Position numbers and translations under genes: made by a program. Below, in pieces: positions 48,621 to 57,078 of a DNA stretch of 64,000 bases (its first letter is position 1; each line of letters starts with the position of its first letter). The stretch lies in contig DELZ01000002.1 of the NCBI GenBank assembly GCA_002354635.1, forward strand, positions 186,001 to 250,000. Direction: 5' to 3'. The stretch is from Sphingomonadales bacterium UBA2683. Lineage in GTDB: Bacteria; Pseudomonadota; Alphaproteobacteria; Sphingomonadales; Sphingomonadaceae. The notes below the pieces were generated by a model. It ran no database searches. It worked only from the letters and a program-made list of their open reading frames with translations, and was not told the origin of the DNA.

Positions 48621-50098
48621 AAGACGGGGAACAGCGGGTAGGGCGGATTGCCATCTTCGGCAAGGCGCGTGAACTTTGGCCGGTTGCATCCTTGCTCGGC
48701 AAGACCTTGCCATCCGAGATAGAACTGGTCGTCGTGGAAGTACCGGATACCGGCCGGCCCGTGCCACTCACGATTCGTCTCGATGATCCGCTTTTTTCCC
48801 GGCTCGGGATTACCGCCGCGGATTTTCAAGGCACAGACAGCGCAATATTTGCGCTGGGTACCGAGTTGCACGACTGGCAAGGGGAGGGCAGCCGCTTTCT
48901 TCAGACCGGCTCCGGACCCCTTCCCGACATCGAGCAGATTGCCATACACCAGATCATGCTGCGTGCCGCGCAGACCTACGACCAGCCGGACCGGCTCGCC
49001 TATCTCTATCAACCCTTTCGCCTGCCGGCCCGGGTTGCCGCAGCCGGAAAATTCGCCTTTCAGTCGAGCGATCCTGCTTCTCCCCTGAGTATGTTGCGAC
49101 CAACCGTGCAGATCGAAAGCGGACAATATGCCGTGTTGCTGAAGACGCGTTGCGCAAGCGACCGGATCGAGATTGTGGGAGCGCGGCCGAAGGCGGTGCA
49201 GCTTGCTTCGGACAGGGAACGGGTCGGCGGTATCGAACTCGACAACGGCCGGATCATTGAGGCCGATCTTTTTATCGACAGTTCCGGGGTGCTGAACGAT
49301 CTCGGCGGATTGAAGGAGCCTTCGGACTGGTACGCGCTGTCCGACGGAATGCCATTTGACCGTCAGATTTCGGCTCAGAGGTCGGCAATGCCGTCTGCAT
49401 CAAAGCCTCCGGCGATTGCGCAGGCGGTTGCCGGCGGACTGCTAATGACCACGGCCTTGCGCAAGACATCGATGGCTCAGCTTGTCTATGCCTCGGGTGC
49501 GCTGAGCAGCGAGGCGGCACAGGCGTTGCTTGAAACCGATGTCGAAGCGACGGTCTTTGCGCCGGGATATGTCCAGCAGCCATGGGTTGGCAATCTGGTC
49601 CGGCTGGGCCGCGCCTCAGCGTGGTTCGGGCCGTTCCTGTGTGCCGATACGACGATGTTGCACCGGCAGGCCGTCATTCTTGAAGCGCTGGTACCGACCG
49701 GTCTCGATATGACGGTCGAGGCCAGGGAATTTAACCGGCGGCATCTGATCGTTGCCGAGCAGGTTCGCGATTTTATTCTGTTGCCCCTTGTCCTGAATGG
49801 TCGCACCGACGCGCCGTGGCGCGGCATCGGCAATCTGCCCGAAAGTCTCGCGATCAGGCTGGAACAGTTCCGGAGCCGGGGCCGTCTTGTCACTTTCGAA
49901 AGCGAACTGTTTGACGAACAAAGCTGGATCGACCTGATGATCGGCTTTGGTATTGTGCCGGACCGTTGTGATCCGATGGCGCGATCGCTGGATATGGGTC
50001 TCTTGGCGCGGCGGCTCAAAAAGCTGACCCAGGCGTTTGACCGAGCGCTGGCGACCATTGCTGAACAGCAGCCGGAGGCAGGCGCCTTCCTTGCCTGA
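48617..50098 (+). CDS. Diverged halogenase-like protein, FAD loop lost
   Basis: 493 residues aligned in outline with the preceding halogenase: tail features such as AWFGPFLCADTTMLHRQ, EFNRRHLIVAEQVRDFILLPLVLNGRTDAPWR and the C-terminal RSLDMGLLARRL match that family's late helices. The N-terminal Rossmann loop, however, reads IAIFGKARELWPVAS in place of GxGxxG, and the WxWxIP motif is absent. It probably does not bind FAD normally. Coupled to the intact halogenase by an ATGA overlap, suggesting a partner or scaffold role (inference). The reading frame is clean and not frameshifted. Confidence 0.75.
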   Translation: MKDGEQRVGRIAIFGKARELWPVASLLGKTLPSEIELVVVEVPDTGRPVPLTIRLDDPLFSRLGITAADFQGTDSAIFALGTELHDWQGEGSRFLQTGSGPLPDIEQIAIHQIMLRAAQTYDQPDRLAYLYQPFRLPARVAAAGKFAFQSSDPASPLSMLRPTVQIESGQYAVLLKTRCASDRIEIVGARPKAVQLASDRERVGGIELDNGRIIEADLFIDSSGVLNDLGGLKEPSDWYALSDGMPFDRQISAQRSAMPSASKPPAIAQAVAGGLLMTTALRKTSMAQLVYASGALSSEAAQALLETDVEATVFAPGYVQQPWVGNLVRLGRASAWFGPFLCADTTMLHRQAVILEALVPTGLDMTVEAREFNRRHLIVAEQVRDFILLPLVLNGRTDAPWRGIGNLPESLAIRLEQFRSRGRLVTFESELFDEQSWIDLMIGFGIVPDRCDPMARSLDMGLLARRLKKLTQAFDRALATIAEQQPEAGAFLA

Positions 50099-50104
50099 CC
50101 CGAT

Positions 50105-51346
50105 CTAGTCCGCCAGTTCGACCTGCCGGACATCATAGCCGGCCTTGTTGAGATCCGCGATCAGGCCTTCCAGTTGCTCCCGGTCCTTGGCCTCGCATTC
50201 GATATCGGTGATCAGGCCCTTGGCCGGCAGGTTGGTGAAGACCCGCTGGTGATAGACCTCGATGATATTGACTTCATGTTCGGCAAACTGCTTGACGACA
50301 TTGTAGAGTGCGCCCGGCTGGTCACGCAGATGCAGCCGCAAACGGGCCAGACGACCGGACCGGGCAAGATCGCGCAACAGTACGTTGGCCAGCAGGCGGG
50401 TATCGATATTGCCGCCGCACAAGACCAGACCGACTTTTTCGCCAGCGAATTTTTCCTTGTTGCCGAGCAGCGCGGCCAGACCAGCCGCGCCGGCGCCCTC
50501 GACCACGGTCTTTTCAATCTGCAACAGTAGGCTGACCGCCGCTTCGAGCTGGGCTTCGCTGACCAGCAAAATCTCGTCGACATGTTTCTTGATGATCGCG
50601 GCGGTAAATTCCGAAGGATTACGCACGGCGATGCCCTCGGCCAGCGTATCGCCGCCGGCTTCCAGGGTCTCTCCGCTCAGCTTCGCATACATGCTCGGAT
50701 AAAGCGCGGCCTGTACGCCGGTCAGCTTGATTCCGGGATTGATCGCGTGCGCGGCTGTCGCCATGCCCGAAAACAGCCCGCCACCGCCGATCGGAATGAT
50801 CATCCGGTCGAGGTCGGGAACGGCTTCCAGCATTTCAATCGCTACCGTGCCCTGACCCGCTGCAACGCGCGGATCATCAAAGGCGTGGATATAGGTCAGG
50901 CCGCGCTGCTCGGAAAGCAGCATCGCATGGGCATAGGCTTCATCATAATTGCTGCCGAAAATGACAATCTCGGCACCATGACCACGGGTCTGTTCGACCT
51001 TCACCATCGGCGTTGTGCTGGGCATCACGATGGTCGCGGGAATGCCGAGGTTCCGGGCATTATAGGCCAGTCCTTGCGCGTGATTGCCGGCCGAGGCGGC
51101 GATGACGCCTGCCTGGCGCTTGCTCTCGTCCATCAGCAGCAGCGCATTGAGCGCTCCGCGTTCCTTATAGGCGGCGGTGAACTGCAAATTTTCAAATTTG
51201 AGGAATACTTCCGCGCCGCTGAGTTCTGATAGCGTAATGCTCTTCAGCGTCGGCGTATGGACGACCCGGCCCTTGATCCGGTCATGCGCGGCTTTCACAT
51301 CATCGAAATCGAAGGATGGGTGAACTATGGTCTGTATGTCATTCAT
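50105..51346 (-). CDS. ilvA: Threonine ammonia-lyase
   Basis: PLP enzyme deaminating threonine to 2-oxobutyrate, 413 residues. The PLP lysine is Lys61 in FTAAYKERGALN; the phosphate loop is PIGGGGLFSGMA and SAGNHAQGLAY is present. A C-terminal ACT-like domain (from about 330; LRLHLRDQPGALYNVVKQFAEHEVNIIEVYHQR) suggests allosteric control. Length and single ACT domain fit the IlvA2/TdcB-with-ACT class rather than long IlvA with two ACT domains. Start ATG at 51346; the open frame to 51388 is longer than the family. Convergent with the halogenase-like genes. Confidence 0.92.
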   Translation of the reverse strand: MNDIQTIVHPSFDFDDVKAAHDRIKGRVVHTPTLKSITLSELSGAEVFLKFENLQFTAAYKERGALNALLLMDESKRQAGVIAASAGNHAQGLAYNARNLGIPATIVMPSTTPMVKVEQTRGHGAEIVIFGSNYDEAYAHAMLLSEQRGLTYIHAFDDPRVAAGQGTVAIEMLEAVPDLDRMIIPIGGGGLFSGMATAAHAINPGIKLTGVQAALYPSMYAKLSGETLEAGGDTLAEGIAVRNPSEFTAAIIKKHVDEILLVSEAQLEAAVSLLLQIEKTVVEGAGAAGLAALLGNKEKFAGEKVGLVLCGGNIDTRLLANVLLRDLARSGRLARLRLHLRDQPGALYNVVKQFAEHEVNIIEVYHQRVFTNLPAKGLITDIECEAKDREQLEGLIADLNKAGYDVRQVELAD

Positions 51347-51422
51347 ATCGCCAGTGCCCCTAACGCATCTGGTCATCAAGGGAAACAATGATTATGGCCG
51401 TTGAAAAAGGACAGGCGGGCTT

Positions 51423-52295
51423 ATGGCGAAAATAGCATTTATCGGGATCGGTGTGATGGGGGGACCCATGGCCGGACACTTGGCGGCGGCGGGTCACACG
51501 CTAACCGTCTACAACCGCAGCAAAGCCAAGGCCGAAGCATGGGTTGCAGAACATGGCGGCTCGATCGCCGACGATCCCGCCGAAGCGGCGCGCGGCAATC
51601 AGATCGTGATCAGCTGCGTTGGCAATGACGATGATCTCGCGTCGGTCACGATGGGTCGTGACGGGGCCTTCTCGACCATGGCGTCGGGGACTTTGTTCAT
51701 CGATCATACGACCGTATCGGCGAGGATAGCCCGACAATTATCGGTCGAAGCGGAGGGCCGCGGCATTCATGTTGTCGATGCCCCGGTGTCGGGCGGCCAG
51801 GCCGGGGCGGAAAAAGGCGCTTTGTCGATCATGTGCGGAGGGAGCAGCGAAGCCTTCGCTGCGGCCGAACTGATTATGTCGGCCTATGCCGCACGGATCG
51901 TCCATGTCGGCCGCACCGGTGCCGGACAAACCACAAAGATGTGCAACCAGATCGCCATTGCGGGGGTGCTGGAGGGCCTGTCGGAAGCGCTGCGTTTTGC
52001 CCAGGCGAGCCGTCTGGATCTGGACAAGGTGCATCAGGCCATTTCCGGCGGTGCGGCGCAAAGCTGGCAAATGGACAACCGCTGGGCAACCATGGCCAAG
52101 GACGAATTTGACTTCGGATTCGCGGTCGACTGGATGCGCAAGGATCTCGGGCTGGCGATCGAGGAGGCCCGGACCAATGGCGCGACCATTCCGGTGGCGG
52201 CACTGGTGGATCAGTTTTATGCAGAAGTGCAGGCCGCCGGCGGCGGACGCAATGATACCAGTTCCCTGGTGTCCCGCCTTCCGAAAAGAAAATAA
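51423..52295 (+). CDS. 3-hydroxyisobutyrate dehydrogenase-like oxidoreductase
   Basis: 290-residue beta-hydroxyacid dehydrogenase. NAD(P) loop FIGIGVMGGPMAGHLAAAGH at the start, substrate loop DAPVSGGQAGAEKGAL, and catalytic lysine in GAGQTTKMCNQI. The family includes 3-hydroxyisobutyrate, tartronate semialdehyde and glyoxylate reductases; the exact substrate cannot be read from the sequence. Divergent from ilvA by about 75 bp and followed 16 bp later by an exported amidohydrolase. Confidence 0.88.
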   Translation: MAKIAFIGIGVMGGPMAGHLAAAGHTLTVYNRSKAKAEAWVAEHGGSIADDPAEAARGNQIVISCVGNDDDLASVTMGRDGAFSTMASGTLFIDHTTVSARIARQLSVEAEGRGIHVVDAPVSGGQAGAEKGALSIMCGGSSEAFAAAELIMSAYAARIVHVGRTGAGQTTKMCNQIAIAGVLEGLSEALRFAQASRLDLDKVHQAISGGAAQSWQMDNRWATMAKDEFDFGFAVDWMRKDLGLAIEEARTNGATIPVAALVDQFYAEVQAAGGGRNDTSSLVSRLPKRK

Positions 52296-52311
52296 AAAAA
52301 GGACAGAAGAT

Positions 52312-53997
52312 ATGGGCGGTTGGCTGAAACAATATGGCTTGGCATTGTGCGCGGGCGCAGCGGTTTTCGGGCTGGCGCCTGAAGTCGCTCACGCCGACAG
52401 CCTGATCGAGAATGTCAACGGCATGACTCTCGACAGCGCAGGCCAGGTGGTCCGCTTCACCGGCATGGTCATCGATGACGAAGGCCGGGTCAAGCAGCTG
52501 CTGGATCGCCGAGACAAGCGACCACGGGAAGTCGATTTTCAGTTTGACGGCAAGGGCCGGACGCTGATCCCGGGGTTTTTTGATGCGCACGGCCATGTTA
52601 TGGACATGGGCTTCGGTGCTTTGACGCTGGACTTGTCGGATACCAAGTCGCTCGCGGACGCCCTCGCCAAGATTGCCCGCTATGCGGCGGACAATCCGAA
52701 CCGGCAATGGATTATCGGCGGTGGCTGGAACCAGGAAACATGGGGGCTGGGCCGCTTTCCCACTGCAGCGGAGCTGGATACGGCTGTTGCGGATCGACCG
52801 GTCTTTCTGAGCCGGGTCGACGGCCATGCCGCATGGGTCAATGGAGCGGCGATGCGGGCCGCAGGTGTTACCGCAGCTTCCAAATCGCCAAGCGGCGGGA
52901 ATATCATGAAGGCGGGCGGCCAGCCTTCCGGCATATTCGTGGATGCCGCCATGGATATGTTCGGCGATGCAATTCCGGCCCCCCGACCGGTGGAACGCGA
53001 TCTCGCGCTCGGCAAGGCGCAGGATATCCTGCTGGCAAACGGCGTGACATCTATCGGCGACATGGGCACCACGATGCAGGACTGGCAAAGCTTTCGCCGG
53101 GCAGGGGACAAGGGCCAGCTGAAAATCCGGATCATTTCCTATGCCTCCGGCATCGACGACATGATCGCTATTGGCGGACCAGGCCCGTCTCCCTGGCTCT
53201 ATGATGACCATCTCAAGCTGGCCGGGGTCAAGCTTTATGTCGACGGGGCACTGGGATCGCGTGGCGCACTGCTGAAACAGCCCTATGCAGATATGCCGGG
53301 CGAGAGCGGGCTGGCGATGCTTTCGCCGGCGCAACTCAAGAACAAGATGAGCCGGGCGGCGATGGACGGATTCCAGACCGCGGTTCACGCAATCGGCGAC
53401 AAGGCTAATGACGAAGTGCTGTCCGCGATAGAGGAACTGCGGGAGACCTACAAAGGCGACCGGCGCTGGCGTGTGGAGCACGCGCAAATCATCGATCCCC
53501 TCGACATCAGCCGTTTCGCCGCCACCGGAACCATTGCCTCGATGCAGCCGGTGCACCAGACGTCGGACCGGTTGATGGCGGAAGCGCGACTGGGGGGCGG
53601 GCGTTTGCAGGGGGCCTATGCCTGGAAGTCGCTGCTTGGCTCAGGTGCCGTGCTGGCGTTCGGGACCGATGTGCCCGTGGAATCGTCCAACCCGTTCCCG
53701 GGACTGGCTGCTGCCATGACCCGCGAGGATGCCGCCGGCCAGCCTTTTGGCGGCTGGATGCCGGCGGAACGGTTGAGCCGCGAACAGGCCTGGCAGGCCT
53801 ATACCACTGGCGCGGCGCGCGCGGCTTTTGCAGAGGACCGGCTGGGCAGTCTCGAGCCCGGAAAAAGAGCGGATTTTCTGATTATCGATCAGGATATCCT
53901 GCTGGCACCCCCGGCCCAGATCCGCACGATGCAGGTGCTCGAAACGTGGATTGCCGGTCGACCGGTGTTTGTCAGAAAAGCGAGGATAGACGGCTAA
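52312..53997 (+). CDS. Exported amidohydrolase, YtcJ-like (amidohydrolase 3)
   Basis: 561 residues with an N-terminal signal peptide (ALCAGAAVFGLAPEVAHADS). The amidohydrolase-3 type metal site is intact: PGFFDAHGHVMDMG (HxH), GVKLYVDGALGSRGALL, AVHAIGDKANDEV, EHAQIIDP and FGTDVPVESSNPF (Asp). The start is ATG 52312 behind AAAGGAC; a long upstream open frame through the previous gene is not used. This group hydrolyses N-substituted formamides and other amides, but specificity is unknown. Confidence 0.9.
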   Translation: MGGWLKQYGLALCAGAAVFGLAPEVAHADSLIENVNGMTLDSAGQVVRFTGMVIDDEGRVKQLLDRRDKRPREVDFQFDGKGRTLIPGFFDAHGHVMDMGFGALTLDLSDTKSLADALAKIARYAADNPNRQWIIGGGWNQETWGLGRFPTAAELDTAVADRPVFLSRVDGHAAWVNGAAMRAAGVTAASKSPSGGNIMKAGGQPSGIFVDAAMDMFGDAIPAPRPVERDLALGKAQDILLANGVTSIGDMGTTMQDWQSFRRAGDKGQLKIRIISYASGIDDMIAIGGPGPSPWLYDDHLKLAGVKLYVDGALGSRGALLKQPYADMPGESGLAMLSPAQLKNKMSRAAMDGFQTAVHAIGDKANDEVLSAIEELRETYKGDRRWRVEHAQIIDPLDISRFAATGTIASMQPVHQTSDRLMAEARLGGGRLQGAYAWKSLLGSGAVLAFGTDVPVESSNPFPGLAAAMTREDAAGQPFGGWMPAERLSREQAWQAYTTGAARAAFAEDRLGSLEPGKRADFLIIDQDILLAPPAQIRTMQVLETWIAGRPVFVRKARIDG

Positions 53998-54127
53998 GTT
54001 GCTTGAAATAAGGCCAAGTTGGAAGATGTTTCCCAGTTTGCGGTTGTTACGAATCGCAATTTCCGCTAAACAGATTGGCAGACGGGTAGAAAATCAATGA
54101 ATCCTGTCGGGTTGCAAATAGGGCGCA

Positions 54128-54153
54128 ATGGACTTTCCTTTTCGAAGGTCCAT
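54128..54153 (+). promoter_or_regulatory. Stem-loop in the leader of the small exported protein
   Basis: A 10-bp stem with one G-U pair, ATGGACTTTC (54128-54137) and GAAGGTCCAT (54144-54153), loop CTTTTC, ends 31 nt before the start codon. It may stabilise the mRNA or control translation. A TATACT element at 54162-54167 follows; no matching -35 box was found at normal spacing. Confidence 0.35.
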
Positions 54154-54184
54154 TCTCTTGTTATACTATTTTTGGAGCATAATT

Positions 54185-54418
54185 ATGAATTTAGGTAAAC
54201 TAGCAGCTGGTTTCGCAGCAGTATCGCTTGCTGCTGCACCTGTAGCAGCCCAGGCTGCTAACAGTGCGGTACCCGCTGTAGAGCGCGTTGCAGCAACTTC
54301 GACGTCTTCCGAGCAACTTGAAGGTGAAAACGGCATTCTGATCGCTATTTTGGCAGCGGCTGCGGTTATCGCCGGCATTATCATCATCGCCGATGATGAC
54401 GATCCAACAAGCCCCTGA
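54185..54418 (+). CDS. Small exported membrane peptide with acidic C-terminus
   Basis: 77 residues: signal peptide (GFAAVSLAAAPVAAQAA), a Ser/Thr-rich linker, then a second hydrophobic helix (GILIAILAAAAVIAGIIII) and a short tail ADDDDPTSP. ATG 54185 has GGAGC upstream. It has its own strong intrinsic terminator and a structured leader, so it is a compact, probably well-expressed single-gene unit. Proteins of this plan are common in sphingomonads as uncharacterised hypotheticals. It is not PEP-CTERM: the tail lacks the PEP motif and the Arg cluster after the helix. Confidence 0.72.
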   Translation: MNLGKLAAGFAAVSLAAAPVAAQAANSAVPAVERVAATSTSSEQLEGENGILIAILAAAAVIAGIIIIADDDDPTSP

Positions 54419-54438
54419 GCTTTGAATCCTAAGATATG

Positions 54439-54469
54439 AAAACGGGGCTGTTTCGGCCCCGTTTTTTTT
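54439..54469 (+). terminator. Intrinsic terminator of the small exported protein gene
   Basis: Perfect stem AACGGGGC (54441-54448) and GCCCCGTT (54456-54463), 7-nt loop, continuing into eight T. A textbook Rho-independent terminator 23 bp past the stop codon. Confidence 0.9.
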
Positions 54470-54585
54470 GCGCTGGTTTTGCCACCACTATCATGAATTA
54501 ATGTGGTAAATCGCCTTTTCATTTTCTTTGTCACGCTGCATATTGTGCTGGTCGATTCTCTCGAACGAAACAAAAGGCTGGCTTT

Positions 54586-55350
54586 GTGACTGCACCCGTT
54601 CGCTTTCCGCGATTCTTTGTGACCAACCCCAGCCCTTGCCCCTATTTGCCCGGAAAAAGCGAACGCAAGGTTTTTACCGAGCTGAACGGACCCCATACCG
54701 ACGAACTGAACGACGCGCTCGGCCGGATCGGCTTCCGTCGCAGCCAGAATGTCGCCTACCGGCCCAGCTGCCTGGATTGCAAGGCCTGCGTCTCCGTTCG
54801 GGTGCTTACCGATGAATTCCGCCCCAGTACGACCCAGAGAAAACTGATCCGGCGTAACCGGGATCTGGTCGTGGAGGCTTGCGAGCCATGGGCGACCGAC
54901 GAGCAGTATCAGCTTCTTCAAAAATATCTCGCCAAACGGCATCCCGGCGGCGGCATGGCCGAAATGGACGAGATGGACTATTCGGACATGGTCGAGCAAT
55001 CACCGGTCAAGAGTTTCGTGATCGAATATCGCGAGCCGACCGCGGATGGCAGCAAGGGGCGTCTGGTCGGAGCCTGCCTGACGGACCAGCAAGGCGACGG
55101 GCTGTCTATGATCTACAGCTTTTTCGACGCCGAACATGAAGAGCGCGCTGGCCTCGGCAATTATATCATCATGGACCATATCCTGCGCGCCAAGACCGCC
55201 GGCTTACCTTATGTCTATCTTGGCTATTGGGTCGATGGCTCGCCACAAATGGAATATAAGGTCCGGTTCCGTCCGCTGGAACGATTGGGCCCGGATGGCT
55301 GGCAGAGATTTGATCCGGCAGAGCTGTTCAGGCTGCAGCGTTCGACCTGA
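54586..55350 (+). CDS. bpt: Aspartate/glutamate leucyltransferase (Bpt)
   Basis: Aminoacyl-tRNA:protein transferase that adds leucine to N-terminal Asp or Glu, making N-degrons for ClpAPS. 254 residues, starting with GTG at 54586. Family motifs: [51 protein letters not shown]-like MIYSFFD, and the C-terminal [22 protein letters not shown]. The cysteine clusters CPYLP and CLDCKAC are those of the Bpt/Ate1 group. Monocistronic, convergent with the next gene and sharing a bidirectional terminator. Confidence 0.93.
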   Translation: MTAPVRFPRFFVTNPSPCPYLPGKSERKVFTELNGPHTDELNDALGRIGFRRSQNVAYRPSCLDCKACVSVRVLTDEFRPSTTQRKLIRRNRDLVVEACEPWATDEQYQLLQKYLAKRHPGGGMAEMDEMDYSDMVEQSPVKSFVIEYREPTADGSKGRLVGACLTDQQGDGLSMIYSFFDAEHEERAGLGNYIIMDHILRAKTAGLPYVYLGYWVDGSPQMEYKVRFRPLERLGPDGWQRFDPAELFRLQRST

Positions 55351-55378
55351 TCTGGCAACAGGCAGGAACCCATCTATA

Positions 55379-55414
55379 AAAAAGCCTGCCAACCAGGTGG
55401 TTGGCAGGCTTTTT
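55379..55414. terminator. Bidirectional intrinsic terminator between bpt and the glycine-zipper gene
   Basis: Very long perfect hairpin: AAAAAGCCTGCCAACCA (55379-55395) and its reverse complement at 55398-55414, separated by two bases. With a T-run on both strands it terminates both convergent genes. Confidence 0.92.
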
Positions 55415-55429
55415 ATATTGAAAACACGA

Positions 55430-56917
55430 TCAGTCGTACATGCAACGCGCCTGCTGGCATCCCTTGAGCGGCGCGGCTTTCGGTGCCGGTTTCCACACCT
55501 TTTTCGGCGCCGCTTTCCACTGTTTCTTGTAGGTCGGTTTGCTGTAGAACACTTCCTCTTCGACATAGGTCGTGGTCGTGGTTGTCGTCACCGGTGCGGA
55601 CTGCACGACAATCGTCGTGATCATCGGTTGCTGTGCCTGCGGATAATAATAGCCCGGCGCATAATATCCGTGCCAGCCGCTGGGATAGGTCGGATAGCCC
55701 TGCGGGGGTTGTGGACGGTGATGCTGTACCGGTGGACGATTAGGATATCGACCGGCATGCTGTGCTTCATAGCCATATTTTTTCAGCAGGTGTCGGCACC
55801 GGTCAGTGCCCTGGTCAATCGCTGCTCCGGCGATTGCGCCGAGCCCGCCCCCAATGAGGGAGCCGCCAAGACGGTTGCCCTCGCCGGCAATCCGGTTACC
55901 CGCAAAGGCACCAATCGCGCCGCCAACGAGAGCGCCGCCGATGCCGCTGCTTTTCTTGCAATTTTCAAGATAGGCCAGCTCTTCGGACCGTTCCCGGTCA
56001 ATTGCGGGATAGCCCGGATAACGGCCGTCCACTTCGTGGCGTCCGTTTGCTACTGCGCAACCGCGTGGATCAAAGCCGGGGTCGATGTCGCAACCTGAAC
56101 GATTGTCGGTGCTTGTCCCCCAGTGCGGGGACATATTGCCGTCACCGATGAACGTGCCGGAATATTCGCCTTGGTAGACACGGCCATCGGCATCGCGATA
56201 GGTGCCCTGCCACTCTCCCTGGTAGCTGCCGTCTTCGCGATAGGCGCCGTCCCAGTCACCCTGGTAGGTTGCATGGTCTCTGCCGTAGGATGGCGGGGTC
56301 GCAACCACGCGGTCATCACCGACAAATACGCCCGGATCATAGGTGGCCTGCCCATCGCGATAGCCGTCATGATAACCTTGATTATAGCGGTCCCAGTCGA
56401 CGTTATACCGGGCATCCTGGACCACTCCATAGCGGTCGGTCAGAACGGCATCATCATAATAACGCGACCAGCCATAGCCGTAATTGGGCTGGCTCAGTCC
56501 ATAATAGCCGAAATTTCCGATGAAATAGCTGGGCTGGACATAGGTCTGCGGCAGGCGGAAGCCCCGATGGGGTTTGCGATAGCCCTTGTCATAGCCCATC
56601 CGTCCACGACGCACATAGCTTCCGGAATGGCGATTGCCTTTCATTCGGTGCATATTGCTCATGGACTTCATCTGGTGCATGTTGCCCATGCTCTTCATCC
56701 CGCGGGAATGCCCCATATTGCCCATCTGTCGCGTGCTGCCCATCCGGGACATGGATTTGGCCCCGGCACCCGGTTCTGCCAGAGCGGTCGATGCGGCAAA
56801 GGAAAGATCGACGGGCGCTGGTGCCACAGCATCCGAACCCGAGTCGATAGCCGCAATGGCGGTTCCCGGCACCATCGTCAAAACACCGGCAATGCCAGCA
56901 AACAGAAGGGTCTTCAT
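55430..56917 (-). CDS. Large exported glycine-zipper / RcnB-like envelope protein
   Basis: 495 residues, signal peptide cut near TAIAAID. In order: a Met/His/Lys-rich tract (about 45-95; NMGHSRGMKSMGNMHQMKSM), an RcnB-like patch (YGYGWSRYYDDAVLTDRYG), Tyr/Gly-rich MORN-like repeats (YQGDWDGAY, YQGEWQGTY, YQGEYSGTF), a glycine-zipper helical pair (GIGGALVGGAIGAFAGNRIAG; GGSLIGGGLGAIAGAAI), and a Pro/Tyr/Lys-rich tail with TTTTTTYVEEE and two late cysteines. A metal- or stress-related outer-envelope role is likely but unproven. AGGGAG precedes ATG 56917. A CtrA-like box lies at 56971-56987. Confidence 0.8.
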   Translation of the reverse strand: MKTLLFAGIAGVLTMVPGTAIAAIDSGSDAVAPAPVDLSFAASTALAEPGAGAKSMSRMGSTRQMGNMGHSRGMKSMGNMHQMKSMSNMHRMKGNRHSGSYVRRGRMGYDKGYRKPHRGFRLPQTYVQPSYFIGNFGYYGLSQPNYGYGWSRYYDDAVLTDRYGVVQDARYNVDWDRYNQGYHDGYRDGQATYDPGVFVGDDRVVATPPSYGRDHATYQGDWDGAYREDGSYQGEWQGTYRDADGRVYQGEYSGTFIGDGNMSPHWGTSTDNRSGCDIDPGFDPRGCAVANGRHEVDGRYPGYPAIDRERSEELAYLENCKKSSGIGGALVGGAIGAFAGNRIAGEGNRLGGSLIGGGLGAIAGAAIDQGTDRCRHLLKKYGYEAQHAGRYPNRPPVQHHRPQPPQGYPTYPSGWHGYYAPGYYYPQAQQPMITTIVVQSAPVTTTTTTTYVEEEVFYSKPTYKKQWKAAPKKVWKPAPKAAPLKGCQQARCMYD

Positions 56918-56970
56918 GGTTAACAACTCCCTAGTTTCGGACATGCGCATTGCAGGTCCGACCGAAATTT

Positions 56971-56987
56971 GGTTAACAAACGTTTAC
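56971..56987. promoter_or_regulatory. Candidate CtrA box (TTAA-N7-TTAC)
   Basis: GGTTAACAAACGTTTAC, 54-70 bp upstream of the glycine-zipper envelope gene. It differs at two positions from the element at 23233-23249. Further TTAA sites lie nearby (56920-56923, 57021, 57079-57082), the last in a TTAG-N7-TTAACC arrangement at 57068-57084. Confidence 0.5.
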
Positions 56988-57078
56988 CATTTTTCGTGGG
57001 GTTTGGCCATTAGCAGGTTGTTAAATAGAGCAGATTTGAAGATTTGTCTCGAAATGGGGCATATTGGTTAGCGTACAA

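Noticed and set aside
54185..54418. Possible PEP-CTERM sorting signal in the small exported protein
   Set aside because: The C-terminal helix is not preceded by a PEP motif nor followed by a basic cluster; the tail is acidic.
55379..55414. Long perfect hairpin as a mobile-element end
   Set aside because: It sits between two convergent stops and has T-runs on both strands, so it is a bidirectional terminator.
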